From Pelotomaculum isophthalicicum JI (GTDB lineage: Bacteria; Bacillota; Desulfotomaculia; Desulfotomaculales; Pelotomaculaceae): 64,000 nucleotides of DNA. The first letter of the stretch is position 1; each line of letters starts with the position of its first letter. Where the stretch lies: NCBI RefSeq assembly GCF_029478095.1, contig NZ_JAKOAV010000002.1:62001-126000 (forward strand), written 5' to 3'. Below the pieces are notes generated by a model. That model was not told where the DNA came from. It worked only from the letters and a program-made list of their open reading frames with translations, and did not search any database. Positions 10,070 through 19,008 of the stretch are shown in pieces. Position numbers and translations under genes: made by a program.

Positions 10070-11062
10070 TTACCACCTGGCTACAAACGCCTTGTAATCC
10101 TTTTCGCCTATCAGGTGTTTTTCAATTTTATAAAGCTCCAGTCGAATCAGCCTCCGGTAAGAGACGGGATGGCCGATCTCCCTGTGGCTAATTGTGGTTT
10201 TAAGCTTATTATCTAATTCTTCCACAAAGCACTTTTTAGCTTTTTCTTTTAGCATTATACCTTCAGTATCCCGGTCAAAATCTTTTTTGGTAACCATTTT
10301 TTTGCCTACCAAAGTGAAAATAATACGATCAATAATTATCGGCTTGAAGACTTCTGAAAGGTCCAAATTTAAGGTAAACCGGCGAAAGTTGGTGGCGTGC
10401 AGGTAGCCGATGCGTGGATCCATATGTGTTTTATAAATTTCACTGAGGCATATGGTATATAGCAAAGAATTGCCGAAACTAATTAGCGTATTGAGATAAT
10501 TCTTGGGTGGACGTCTGCTGCGCACTTGGAAAATAAAATCAGGATCTTCGATTATTTCGTCAAAGGCCTTATAATAATAGTCACGGATGTTACCCTCGAT
10601 GGCCATCAAAGATGGTATATCCGGGCAATCGTTAACCGTTTCCAAGAGTTTTTCCACAGATTGAAGAACTTCGGTTACATTTTTCCCCCGGCCTTGGTAA
10701 TATTTCAGAACTTGGCGGATGTTTTTAACTGCACCAAGAACTATTTCCCGGGCAATGGTAAGGCGTTTGTTCTCGTCCAGGTAGTGCTCAGCTTGCTTTA
10801 AGGTAACGTAGCCAGAGTTTAGATGTTCCCGGGGATAAAAGGAGCCCATGTAATAGCCATGGTGACTGAAAAAATGGAGGACTATTTCCCTCTGGGAAAG
10901 GAATTCAAGCAACTTTTTATTAACGGTAACCTCCCCGAATATCATTATTTCTCCAGTGTCCTCCACTGGTATGAACTTTTTGGCCTCTTCGTTTTCAAAG
11001 CATAGTGTATTATCTTTCCGTACCAGTTCCCCGCTGGAGAATATATAAAGCGTTTTTTTTAT
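10070..11062 (-). CDS. cas1: CRISPR-associated integrase Cas1, apparent AUA start
   Basis: Cas1 is the metal-dependent integrase of spacer acquisition. Visible family segments include EDTGEIMIFGEV, HHGYYMGSFYPRE, AIEGNIRDYYYKAF (catalytic Glu) and GYLHATNFRRFTLNLDLSEVFKP (catalytic His and Asp). The first usual start codon in frame is a GTG at 10966, but that would remove the N-terminal strands. The frame continues upstream as KKTLYIFSSGELVRKDN, exactly the usual Cas1 beginning, preceded by ATA at 11062 (ATT and ATA codons also lie at 11065 and 11068). AGGAG (11072-11076) lies 9 bases before 11062. From there the protein is 330 residues, the normal length. The cas4 stop TGA is in the same frame six codons earlier. 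Confidence 0.9.
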   Translation of the reverse strand: MKKTLYIFSSGELVRKDNTLCFENEEAKKFIPVEDTGEIMIFGEVTVNKKLLEFLSQREIVLHFFSHHGYYMGSFYPREHLNSGYVTLKQAEHYLDENKRLTIAREIVLGAVKNIRQVLKYYQGRGKNVTEVLQSVEKLLETVNDCPDIPSLMAIEGNIRDYYYKAFDEIIEDPDFIFQVRSRRPPKNYLNTLISFGNSLLYTICLSEIYKTHMDPRIGYLHATNFRRFTLNLDLSEVFKPIIIDRIIFTLVGKKMVTKKDFDRDTEGIMLKEKAKKCFVEELDNKLKTTISHREIGHPVSYRRLIRLELYKIEKHLIGEKDYKAFVARW

Positions 11063-11077
11063 AATTATCCGCTCCTC

Positions 11078-11584
11078 TCATGACCAGCAAAATTCTGCAT
11101 AAGCGCATTTTTTACAGAACTTAATTTTAGCAGGTGGTGGGGGTTGGGGCAGATAGAGGATATGCAATATCTCCCGCCTGGTACGATCCAGTTCTTTCTC
11201 CATATCTTCGTCCAGAATAACTTCTTCTCGTAATTTTTCACGGGGAAAACGTAATTCACCTCTGGCGTCTACACCACGTTGCTTCAGTTCTTCAAGATAA
11301 AAAGCCAGCTGCATCCGCGCGCTTTGACGGTACTTAGAGGTTTTTTTAACCTCCCCAATAATTAATTTGCCGTTATCCACCTTAAATACATCCATTTTGC
11401 TATGCCCTACGGAAAGTTCTTTACGTTCCCTGGGGTATGAATAGTCCTGGATAAAACGTCCAAGGGAGACATTGGAGTCGTCCTGATCGGGTGTTATTTG
11501 GTGGCTGATTAGCCAAACTTCCCGCGGACAGATATTGTAATACCATACAAGGGTTCCGCTTACGTGTAATTCTTTTTCTTCCAC
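11078..11584 (-). CDS. cas4: CRISPR-associated exonuclease Cas4
   Basis: 168 residues of the RecB-like nuclease family. The first iron-sulfur Cys is in YYNICPREVW (about residue 19), the nuclease core shows IIGEVKKTSKY (the E-x-K motif), then MQLAFYLEEL, and the last three Cys form FCKKCAYAEFC at the end. Cas4 trims prespacers and helps select the PAM and orientation in type I-B. The ATG follows a purine-poor leader that also contains the divergent toxin-antitoxin promoter. Its stop is in the same frame as cas1, separated only by five codons before the cas1 start. Confidence 0.93.
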   Translation of the reverse strand: MEEKELHVSGTLVWYYNICPREVWLISHQITPDQDDSNVSLGRFIQDYSYPRERKELSVGHSKMDVFKVDNGKLIIGEVKKTSKYRQSARMQLAFYLEELKQRGVDARGELRFPREKLREEVILDEDMEKELDRTRREILHILYLPQPPPPAKIKFCKKCAYAEFCWS

Positions 11585-11650
11585 TAGACATCACCGCTAT
11601 TTAAATTTTTAAAACAATAGGAATCATTTTATCTTTTTTAACATATCATT

Positions 11651-11669
11651 ATTCTGTACAGAATGTACA
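11651..11669. promoter_or_regulatory. Palindromic operator with two TGTACA hexamers
   Basis: ATTCTGTACAGAAT (11651-11664) is a perfect 14-base palindrome, and a second TGTACA follows at 11664-11669. YefM-type antitoxins are known to bind TGTACA-centred palindromes in their own promoters, which fits the Phd/YefM-like gene 35 bases downstream. The site also lies between divergent cas4 and the antitoxin gene, so it could influence cas4-cas1-cas2. Confidence 0.6.
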
Positions 11670-11703
11670 TTATGTGATAAAGTGGGGTGGAGGAGGTTTG
11701 ACC

Positions 11704-12123
11704 ATGCTTACAGAGATAAAATTTACGAATGCACGTAAAACTTTTACCGATATTTATGATAATGTCTGGCACCGGCATCTCCCCGTTATTATTAATCGCC
11801 ATCAAAACGAAGAGGTCTTATTGCTTAGGCGAGAATTACAACAGGATATACTAAAGGCTTACCATCTAAAACCGGAGATTTTACCGGAAAAAGATGGTTC
11901 TGTAACAGTTGCTTTAAATGAAATTGATATTGCCGTTAATGAACCGACCCTAAAAAAGGCTATTGATGAACTTATTAAAGAGATGAAAATATACGCACAA
12001 GATTATATTGACAGGAGTCAACTTTTTTTGAACGCTCCAAACCGTAAGGGGCATTTCCCTTATATACTACGAGTGTTGCTTTGCGACAATGACCAGGAAA
12101 TTAAATCCCTCCTGGAGTTGTAA
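11704..12123 (+). CDS. Phd/YefM-type antitoxin
   Basis: About 139 residues. The N-terminus (TEIKFTNARKTFTDIYDNVWHRHLPVIINRHQNEEVLLLRRE, split here only for description) has the Phd/YefM layout: a short strand, a helix, a turn, then a strand where the protein recognises DNA and dimerises; the C-terminal half should wrap the toxin. Start chosen at the ATG at 11704 because GGAGGAGG lies 8 bases upstream; an earlier in-frame ATG at 11674 would read through this site. The stop is two bases before the next ATG, so the pair is co-transcribed. The module lies on the opposite strand inside the cas operon. Confidence 0.75.
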   Translation: MLTEIKFTNARKTFTDIYDNVWHRHLPVIINRHQNEEVLLLRRELQQDILKAYHLKPEILPEKDGSVTVALNEIDIAVNEPTLKKAIDELIKEMKIYAQDYIDRSQLFLNAPNRKGHFPYILRVLLCDNDQEIKSLLEL

Positions 12124-12125
12124 CT

Positions 12126-12350
12126 ATGCCTCCGAAATTCGGCGACCTAAAAAGATACTGTGAAAAGAATGACTGGGTCATGATTAGGGACACAGACCAT
12201 TGGTATTATGAAAAAGTGTTGTCCAACGGCGATATCCTACGAACAAGAGTTAGTCATTCTGTAAGCAAGGAAATTCCCGCCAACTTGTGGCGAAAAATAT
12301 TGAAACAGCAACTTAAAATAACTGAAGAAGAGTTCTGGAAAAGGGTTTAG
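12126..12350 (+). CDS. Small toxin of the TA pair, HicA-like RNase candidate
   Basis: 74 residues: KFGDLKRYCEKNDWVMIR, then DTDHWYYEKVLSNGD, RTRVSHSV and a C-terminal basic helix region. The layout, with one His in a turn before a beta strand (DHWYYEK) and a final IPANLWRKILKQQLKI helix, resembles HicA/dsRBD-like mRNA-cleaving toxins. It follows the antitoxin with a two-base gap and ends 26 bases from the convergent cas3 stop. Toxin assignment rests on size, position and this pattern; the exact family is not certain. Confidence 0.55.
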   Translation: MPPKFGDLKRYCEKNDWVMIRDTDHWYYEKVLSNGDILRTRVSHSVSKEIPANLWRKILKQQLKITEEEFWKRV

Positions 12351-12376
12351 CACACATCATATTTGAAATATGATTA

Positions 12377-14875
12377 TCATAAGATAAATGCGTCTCCTGT
12401 TTCACTGATAAACCCAGTATCTTTATCATAAAAATCATAAAGTTGGCCGGGAGGAATCCAATACATGGAGGAAGGCACACCGCCACGCGATGAAAACTCA
12501 ATGGGCCTATTTTTTTTCAGTCTTGAAGTCCTGACCTGAATGACATAATCATTTAGTTTGGTTAATACCAAACGCACCAGCGCTTTTCTTTCAAAAACAC
12601 TAAGCTTTTGATTATACTCCGGGATAATAGACCGCTCAAAAACCTGTGTCAAGTCACAATTGAAATATTCCTTATTTCTCAGCAATTCCTCGTAAGCATC
12701 GGCTAAAAAAGCGGCCTGCGGACTGCCGTCCTCAACAAAAACGTCAACGACCTCTTCGGAATTTTCAATTAGCATAAACTCTTCCATCTTTTCAAAGTTT
12801 AGTTTAAGAATGCCTTCCTGCCAGAGTTCTCTCGAAATATCCGAAACGCCTCTCTTCAGCGCTAAAGCATAGTATTCCTCAGCAAGTCTGCCGAACTGAG
12901 GCTCTATGATTACCCCCTTATTCTTGATTAAATCCTGCGTGGATTTACGGTGCATTAATGTATAAACGTAGTGGTTATCCGATTCTAATTGAACTATGTA
13001 TACAGGCAGATATTCACCTTTTTTCCCCTCCCGGTTAACCCGCCCGGCTGTTTGAATCAAAGAATCTAGAGGGGCAAAGTCTCGAAAAGCCATATAAAAA
13101 TCCAAATCAACACCGGCTTCAATTGTTTGCGTGGAAACCAGAATAACGGGCTGTTCATTGTCAAGGAGGGTTTTAACCTGGGCAATAACTTCACTTCTTT
13201 TTTTAGGGATAATATTTGTGGAAAGGTAATAGACAGGGACTTCACATCCATTATTCTTAAGTATTTTTTTAATCTCACGATAAATTTCAACACTGCGCTT
13301 AATTGTGTTAACTACAACCAAAGTGGATTTTTTAACATCCCCTTTTTCCTGAAATAGTGAGATGAATTCTTTAGTATCCAATTTCCTATCCAGCAAGGGG
13401 ATAAATTTGGTTCTTTTCAGGTCTTTAAAGTACTCCGGGTAGTCCGGCAAAAGAGATATTACTTGTTTTTCAGGGTTTTTCTTATCGTTTAGTAATAAAT
13501 TTCCAAAGTCTAAAATTTTAGGCTGTGTTGCTGTCATTAATATAAACCGAGTACCCCAATATGTGCTTATTTTTTGCAATACTGCTCCAATTAAAGGCAT
13601 ATACTTTTCGGGGATGGCCTGTGCCTCGTCAAGTATAACGATGCTCCCCGCCAGTTTATTAATCTTTTTTAACAAACGGTTTTGACCGGTAAAGATAGAC
13701 TGGAAAAGCTGAACGAAAGTTGTTAAAATAATATCTCCTTCCCACGATTCAACTTCTAATAGGGCTTTGTCAATAGGTGTTTCTTCATTTGAACCTGCTT
13801 TTACTGAAAAGTCCCCTAGACGGTGGTGGACTACCAGGCGAAGCTTATTATTGAATACATTTTCATACTCCTTTTTGGTTTGTTCTATTATGTTAATAAA
13901 TGGAATTGCAGTAATGATGCGAGGAGTATAATTTTCAATTTCTTTTATCCTTTCTTGTAAGCGGAGTGCACACTGCAAGGAAGATAGTGTTTTGCCTATT
14001 CCCGTTGGGGCCGTGAGGGTAAAGAAGCGGACATTTTTGATATCGTCGTTGCTTAGGCCGTCTATTACACCCAGCATTGTCCTGCGGGCTTTTTCCCTGC
14101 GAACTGTTAGGGATTCATTCGGTTTGCGTATAGGTTTTCGGTCGAGGTAATCACTGACACATCCGTAAAAAATGCTTTTTACTCCTCCGGGCTTTAATCC
14201 ACCGGAATCAAGCTTATCGGAGTCAATCAGCAGTGAGAATAAATAAATCGTGAAAAGAAACCACTGGTCCTCACTTGCCCGGCCGCTGCTAAAATATTGA
14301 GGCATGAATATAAAGTGTTTTCTTTCTGCCAATAGTCGATCAATATGCAAATAATTTTTAAATTGATCTGGTGTAATACTGTTTGACAGTTCACTGTCTT
14401 TAAGAATATCTACTGCTTTTGCAGCAAGGTTGTTTTCAAATGCTTGTAATAATAGTCTCATTTCATTTTCCTGTGAGGTTTTAAACAGACCGTCCAGGTT
14501 TAGTGCGCCGTGATGTAGTCGGGCGCATAGATACGCTAGAAACGCAATAATTCTTTTTTGTGTACCATCTTGCAAATCACTCAGTCGATCCAATAAAAGC
14601 ATATACAAAAAACATGCTGATATATGCGCGTGGTTCTTTAAATGAGAATTAATGCTCCTCAGCAAATAATCCTGAAAATAATCAGTATATTTACCAAGAT
14701 CATGGCAGTAGCCTAGCCAGAAAACTATATCCCTCACTGTTGTGATTGAAATTTTTTTAAATCTTAAATTTGGTGGTACCTGCAGCAGAGCCGAAGCTGA
14801 TACAGAACTTAAATGCTCTTTTAATAATTGCTTGATGTTTCTATCTTTATCATAATGGGCAAAGTACTGTTTCAC
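12377..14875 (-). CDS. cas3: CRISPR-associated helicase/nuclease Cas3
   Basis: About 832 residues with an N-terminal HD nuclease domain (GYCHDLGKYTDYFQDYL, then LKNHAHISACF) fused to a superfamily 2 helicase: Walker A TAPTGIGKTLSS, Walker B ILDEAQAIP, motif III MTATQP, motif IV-V STQTIEAGVDLDF and motif VI QTAGRVNREGKKG. Cas3 is recruited by Cascade to unwind and degrade the target. I prefer the GTG at 14875, with GGTGGGGGA 7 bases upstream and the typical Cas3 opening KQYFAHYDKD; a TTG at 14935 is possible but leads into an atypical proline-rich extension. It follows cas5 by about 75 bases. Confidence 0.95.
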   Translation of the reverse strand: MKQYFAHYDKDRNIKQLLKEHLSSVSASALLQVPPNLRFKKISITTVRDIVFWLGYCHDLGKYTDYFQDYLLRSINSHLKNHAHISACFLYMLLLDRLSDLQDGTQKRIIAFLAYLCARLHHGALNLDGLFKTSQENEMRLLLQAFENNLAAKAVDILKDSELSNSITPDQFKNYLHIDRLLAERKHFIFMPQYFSSGRASEDQWFLFTIYLFSLLIDSDKLDSGGLKPGGVKSIFYGCVSDYLDRKPIRKPNESLTVRREKARRTMLGVIDGLSNDDIKNVRFFTLTAPTGIGKTLSSLQCALRLQERIKEIENYTPRIITAIPFINIIEQTKKEYENVFNNKLRLVVHHRLGDFSVKAGSNEETPIDKALLEVESWEGDIILTTFVQLFQSIFTGQNRLLKKINKLAGSIVILDEAQAIPEKYMPLIGAVLQKISTYWGTRFILMTATQPKILDFGNLLLNDKKNPEKQVISLLPDYPEYFKDLKRTKFIPLLDRKLDTKEFISLFQEKGDVKKSTLVVVNTIKRSVEIYREIKKILKNNGCEVPVYYLSTNIIPKKRSEVIAQVKTLLDNEQPVILVSTQTIEAGVDLDFYMAFRDFAPLDSLIQTAGRVNREGKKGEYLPVYIVQLESDNHYVYTLMHRKSTQDLIKNKGVIIEPQFGRLAEEYYALALKRGVSDISRELWQEGILKLNFEKMEEFMLIENSEEVVDVFVEDGSPQAAFLADAYEELLRNKEYFNCDLTQVFERSIIPEYNQKLSVFERKALVRLVLTKLNDYVIQVRTSRLKKNRPIEFSSRGGVPSSMYWIPPGQLYDFYDKDTGFISETGDAFIL

Positions 14876-14950
14876 TTTTATTCCCCCACCAGGAAAAGGT
14901 ATCGCGGCAAAAACCCGACTTGGATGATGCCACAATACCCTATCGGATTT

Positions 14951-15712
14951 TTATTCCATCCAGGTAATGATCTCGCCCTGATCCGTTACAACATATGAAT
15001 CCACCTTGACAGGTACTGGATTAGGGTTTAAGTTGATCACCATGTTTCCCAGTCCTCTTTCAGTAATACGTCTTTCATGGTCATACTCCAGCGGGATCTC
15101 TTCCTTGATTAACCTATATCCACCAGCACTTATTTGTTCTATTAAGAAGCCGTGCAATTTTCTTGTCGGTATAGCTGAAACGACCGACTGATTATTGCTC
15201 TCTTTTTTCTCTTCTCCTTCCATGACTTTGCCACACTCCAGCCATCCCAGGTTATAAGCAGTACCCAGGCCCAAAGAAATACCCAAACTTTTATAACCGG
15301 GACTTTCTACAACTAAGATTTCTTCCAACTCGTTCATAATGGCTCCGTCAAGATGGTGCAACCATATTTGGTAATCAATTATTCCGGTGCGAATATTCAA
15401 TGGTATGATCAACTCTGTGGCCGTTTGGCTGTGATACCCCGAAGAACCGTTGAGGTCATTCAGACTTTCCACTTTCAACAAGTTTAATTTTTGCATGCAC
15501 TTTTTGATTGGGGCACGGGAAGACACAGCGATACGGCACCTGTCCAAGGAAAAATCCAGGTAGTAATCATCCCGCTCCCGACCTAAAAGACCTGCCACAA
15601 TGCCAGTAATAGTGGTCCTGGGGGGAATCGTGTAGGATAAAGAAGATGAGTTTGAATAGAACCTCCTAAAATGAGCCATTTTCCCTCTCAGGTGAAATGA
15701 AATAATTTTCAT
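14951..15712 (-). CDS. cas5b: Cascade subunit Cas5 (type I-B)
   Basis: About 253 residues starting MKIISFHLRGKMAHFRRFYSNSS, followed by SYTIPPRTTITGIVAGLLG, the characteristic Cas5 N-terminal RAMP motif. Cas5 caps the 5' handle of the crRNA in Cascade. The start at 15712 has GAGGGA 6 bases upstream and begins one base after the cas7 stop, so translation is probably coupled; an earlier in-frame codon at 15757 would overlap cas7. The late GLGTAYNLGWLECG segment is the usual glycine-rich region. Confidence 0.93.
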   Translation of the reverse strand: MKIISFHLRGKMAHFRRFYSNSSSLSYTIPPRTTITGIVAGLLGRERDDYYLDFSLDRCRIAVSSRAPIKKCMQKLNLLKVESLNDLNGSSGYHSQTATELIIPLNIRTGIIDYQIWLHHLDGAIMNELEEILVVESPGYKSLGISLGLGTAYNLGWLECGKVMEGEEKKESNNQSVVSAIPTRKLHGFLIEQISAGGYRLIKEEIPLEYDHERRITERGLGNMVINLNPNPVPVKVDSYVVTDQGEIITWME

Positions 15713-15713
15713 T

Positions 15714-16814
15714 TTATTCCCTCGCTTTAATAGGCGCCCATAAATCGACCGGATCAAACTCAGGCATATTTATTAGCTGGTTACTTTTTATATAAGATGG
15801 ATGGAGCCAGCCCAGCATTTTTTCTACATAACCTTTATCCTTCATTTCTTGCACAGCGCTGGTTAGCTTATTAAAATCGACCTTTAAATCTTCCAGTTTT
15901 CGGATGGGTTTGTCCTCATCATAACCAACCTTTAAAAAGCGCCGCAAATCTCCCAAATAACCATCAAAATCCGGCCTGTAAACAATTTCCAAATAGAATA
16001 AGGGTTCCTGCCCCTGCTTACTGTCCGTTTGGTTACTCATTAAGCCCTGAACAAGGCATTTGCGCAACAAGTCCTGATCATTTTCGGTCATTCCTGTTAA
16101 CCTGGCGCTATATTTATTTATAGTGCCATAATGAGCGACCAGGGCATAGTATAATTTATGCTTTTTGCCGAATGTGGAGCTGTCCTCATTCATAATGGAT
16201 GTGATTGTATTTGATTTAACCAGTTCCACCGGGTGTAAAGAGTAGCCCCAGGTGATTTGTACCGGCCCTGTATAAGTGCGGCTTACACCTTCCACTGCCA
16301 TTGCGCTTCCAAACAGGCGAATATCAATAAGTGAACGTTTAATTATTTCAGTCAAAAAAAGGTTATTAAATTCGGGTAATCCCTTTAGAAAAATTTTTTC
16401 GGATTCGTTCAAGTCTTTTTTCGCCTTTTTCTTTATTCCATCATTTTTTTTATGATATATATCTTTGAAGTTATCTTTTGCTTCCCCGTACAATAGCTTC
16501 CATTTTTCAGCGAGATAAGAGTTTTCATTAAGAAGTTTTTCCATTTGACTATTATTTGCCAGCCAATAATCCCGGACATGTTCAAACATTACATCCATAG
16601 GAACCTTTTTATCGGCCAGGGTATCGACGAATACTGAATAACCTTTGTTTTTTAGAAAGTCTCGTATATCTCTTTTCCTCCTGGCATCGCTAACCAGTAA
16701 AGTGGACGTTTCGTAATCCATCCTGGGTTTGTTTTCCTGGTCAGGATCTCCGTTACAATTAGTCATACTGGCCTGAAAGCCGAATAAGAAATCACTATTT
16801 TGGTTTAAAAACAT
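15714..16814 (-). CDS. cas7b: Cascade backbone subunit Cas7 (Csh2 family, type I-B)
   Basis: 366 residues. The N-terminal FGFQASMTNCNGDPDQENKPRMD motif and VSDARRKRDIRDFLKNKG are diagnostic of the Csh2/Cas7b family, as is DIRLFGSAMAVEG in the middle and the ITWGYSLHPVE segment. Several Cas7 copies line the crRNA spacer. A Lys/Glu-rich insertion occupies about residues 110-150. Start is the ATG at 16814 with a GGAGGT ribosome site just upstream. It lies between cas8b (33-base gap) and cas5. Confidence 0.95.
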   Translation of the reverse strand: MFLNQNSDFLFGFQASMTNCNGDPDQENKPRMDYETSTLLVSDARRKRDIRDFLKNKGYSVFVDTLADKKVPMDVMFEHVRDYWLANNSQMEKLLNENSYLAEKWKLLYGEAKDNFKDIYHKKNDGIKKKAKKDLNESEKIFLKGLPEFNNLFLTEIIKRSLIDIRLFGSAMAVEGVSRTYTGPVQITWGYSLHPVELVKSNTITSIMNEDSSTFGKKHKLYYALVAHYGTINKYSARLTGMTENDQDLLRKCLVQGLMSNQTDSKQGQEPLFYLEIVYRPDFDGYLGDLRRFLKVGYDEDKPIRKLEDLKVDFNKLTSAVQEMKDKGYVEKMLGWLHPSYIKSNQLINMPEFDPVDLWAPIKARE

Positions 16815-16847
16815 GTTGCTGACCTCCCATATTAATATTAGATATTC

Positions 16848-18890
16848 TCATAGCTTGCTTTCTTCAATACTGCTTTCAAGGATCTCTTCTTCCTCTGCCG
16901 TTATGTCCGGAGCTTTTTTACCTACCATATAAGCATAACCAGACATGATATAAAACACGTTAGCCCGTTCGCTGAGCGGCCAGGTACGGTCGAGTGTACC
17001 ATAGTAATAGTGAAATCGGTTCATCACAGCCTCCGCAAAAAGCGTAAACTTACCGTATTGCCGCAGTTTTTCAATAACTTCTTCATATAAACGGTGTACA
17101 TCTTTATCTTTCATTCCCTGGAACTGGATCTTTTTTAAGATAGGCTTTGTTTTATGTTCTTTTTGAAGTTGAGCTATTGCAACGCGGTTGATTAGTACAC
17201 CTAAAAAATACAAAGCTTTCGCTTCTATGCTGAACCCCTGGTTTTCTAAAAACCTTTCCATGTCCTCAATAGATAAATTTACTTTCTTGGAAGCAGTATC
17301 TATAGTATCCAATTCCTTTTCACCCTTTCCCTTAAAAAAGCATACAGGCTGATTTAAAATGCACAATTGTTGACAAGTGCGAAACAACACAAGATAGCTC
17401 ATCACTATCCTCTTAATAAAAAAATCTTCATATCCTAAATAATACTGCAGGCCCATATTGTGATAATTATCAATTTTTTGTTTGTTTATCTGGCGCAAAC
17501 CCTTGTCCAGAGCCTCGTCGGCATAACCAAATAAAACTTCAGTGTTAATTTGTCCTCCGGATAGGATAGTCTTATATAAAGACAGTACCCTTCCAATATC
17601 CAGTTGCTCTCCACTTTTGTTGGTACGCACCGGTACTGCACGGTAAATCTGCCCAAGGGACATTCCTTTTAAATGGTTGTTTAAAATAGCTGCATTATCG
17701 CCCAGTGTTTTGATGACCTTTTGAAAGCGAATGGTCGGAATATCTTCGATGACTTCCAAAACTGTAACCGAGTTACCGTCCGTACGGTAGAATATAAAAT
17801 TGAGAGAATATAAGTTTATGTCATCAAATAATGCCGCGGCTTCAATATCTCTCAGCCATTCCTCCGCGCTGTTGCTTTTAAAAGCCAGGTCAACACTACC
17901 TTTTAATTTATAAGCGTGGTTATAATCAAAAAAGCCTAACAATCCTTCCGGAATGATAAACACATTCTCGCCGGCAATTTTGCTCCTATACTGTCTACTG
18001 ATGATTTTTTCACCGGCTAACAGCTTTTGATAACACCCGGTACACATGGAGTAGACATCATCGTAATTACTTTTGTTAAAAAAAGGGGAAGTATTGATAG
18101 TTGTGGTAGTAAACATTTTATTGATGCCTGTGCGTTCAAATTTTGTCGTGTATTCACTTAACACATCCGCCTTTTTTTCACCGCAAATATAACAAACTCT
18201 TTCAATACCTTTTCTGGCTTTAATATTATTGTCCAATTTATTTGCGCGCCTTACTAATTCAAGGTAGTCAGGATGAACAGAAAGAATTTCTTCCTCGTTG
18301 TTTTCGAACCGCACAGCCGGGACAACCAATACATACTTGTTGTTTTTATTATCATCGTTTAAAAACATACGAACAAAAGCGTCAAAACTGTATTCGCGAT
18401 CTTTGATTTTAATCTTCTTTTTATCAAGTGATAATGTAAGGCCTTTATCTTTAAATAAGGAAAACTTATCAAAATTTACTTTACCATTACCAATCTGTGG
18501 ACTTAATGAAACTAATTTTGAATCTTTCATCTTTACAATCAGAGACGCTAGATCACTATTCTCCATATCATATCTCTTTAGCATTAAATAAAGGTCATTC
18601 CAGATGCTACCTAACAGGTAATAAAGGGAACCGGTTTCTCTGGAAAGGTAATATTGAGAAGAAGCCGCTTTATTATTGCCGAAATAGTTATATTCCTTTG
18701 CAGAATTACTTGAGAATTGAGCCTGCAATTTAAAGTATATTTCTTCTGTTTTTAAATCAAAAACCAGTGCTATTACGTAGTTTTCCCCGTCTGACTGAAC
18801 CCCTCTTACCTGCTGGATTATTGAACTGAATACGTTCTGATTGTCTCCGGCGCTATCGCCAATATAAGCAGTCAGTTGAGGTAAATTCAT
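16848..18890 (-). CDS. cas8b: Cascade large subunit Cas8b (Csh1 family)
   Basis: 680 residues of a poorly conserved family recognised by size, place between cas6 and cas7, and a zinc-binding pair: RVCYICGEKKADVL (about residue 231) and SMCTGCYQKLL (about 279), typical of Csh1. Cas8b reads the PAM and recruits Cas3. The N-terminus starts MNLPQLTAYIGDSAGD, with AAGGAGG upstream. The C-terminal portion is helical and probably supplies the small-subunit function, since no separate cas11 gene is seen. Confidence 0.9.
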   Translation of the reverse strand: MNLPQLTAYIGDSAGDNQNVFSSIIQQVRGVQSDGENYVIALVFDLKTEEIYFKLQAQFSSNSAKEYNYFGNNKAASSQYYLSRETGSLYYLLGSIWNDLYLMLKRYDMENSDLASLIVKMKDSKLVSLSPQIGNGKVNFDKFSLFKDKGLTLSLDKKKIKIKDREYSFDAFVRMFLNDDNKNNKYVLVVPAVRFENNEEEILSVHPDYLELVRRANKLDNNIKARKGIERVCYICGEKKADVLSEYTTKFERTGINKMFTTTTINTSPFFNKSNYDDVYSMCTGCYQKLLAGEKIISRQYRSKIAGENVFIIPEGLLGFFDYNHAYKLKGSVDLAFKSNSAEEWLRDIEAAALFDDINLYSLNFIFYRTDGNSVTVLEVIEDIPTIRFQKVIKTLGDNAAILNNHLKGMSLGQIYRAVPVRTNKSGEQLDIGRVLSLYKTILSGGQINTEVLFGYADEALDKGLRQINKQKIDNYHNMGLQYYLGYEDFFIKRIVMSYLVLFRTCQQLCILNQPVCFFKGKGEKELDTIDTASKKVNLSIEDMERFLENQGFSIEAKALYFLGVLINRVAIAQLQKEHKTKPILKKIQFQGMKDKDVHRLYEEVIEKLRQYGKFTLFAEAVMNRFHYYYGTLDRTWPLSERANVFYIMSGYAYMVGKKAPDITAEEEEILESSIEESKL

Positions 18891-19008
18891 TCGCCCACCT
18901 CCTTAACTTTCCGTAATAATCAATAATAACAAATCTTTGTTCCCTCACCTCTTCTCTCGCATAATTATTTTAGAACCACCGGACAGCCAAAAGTCCATCA
19001 TCTCTTCC

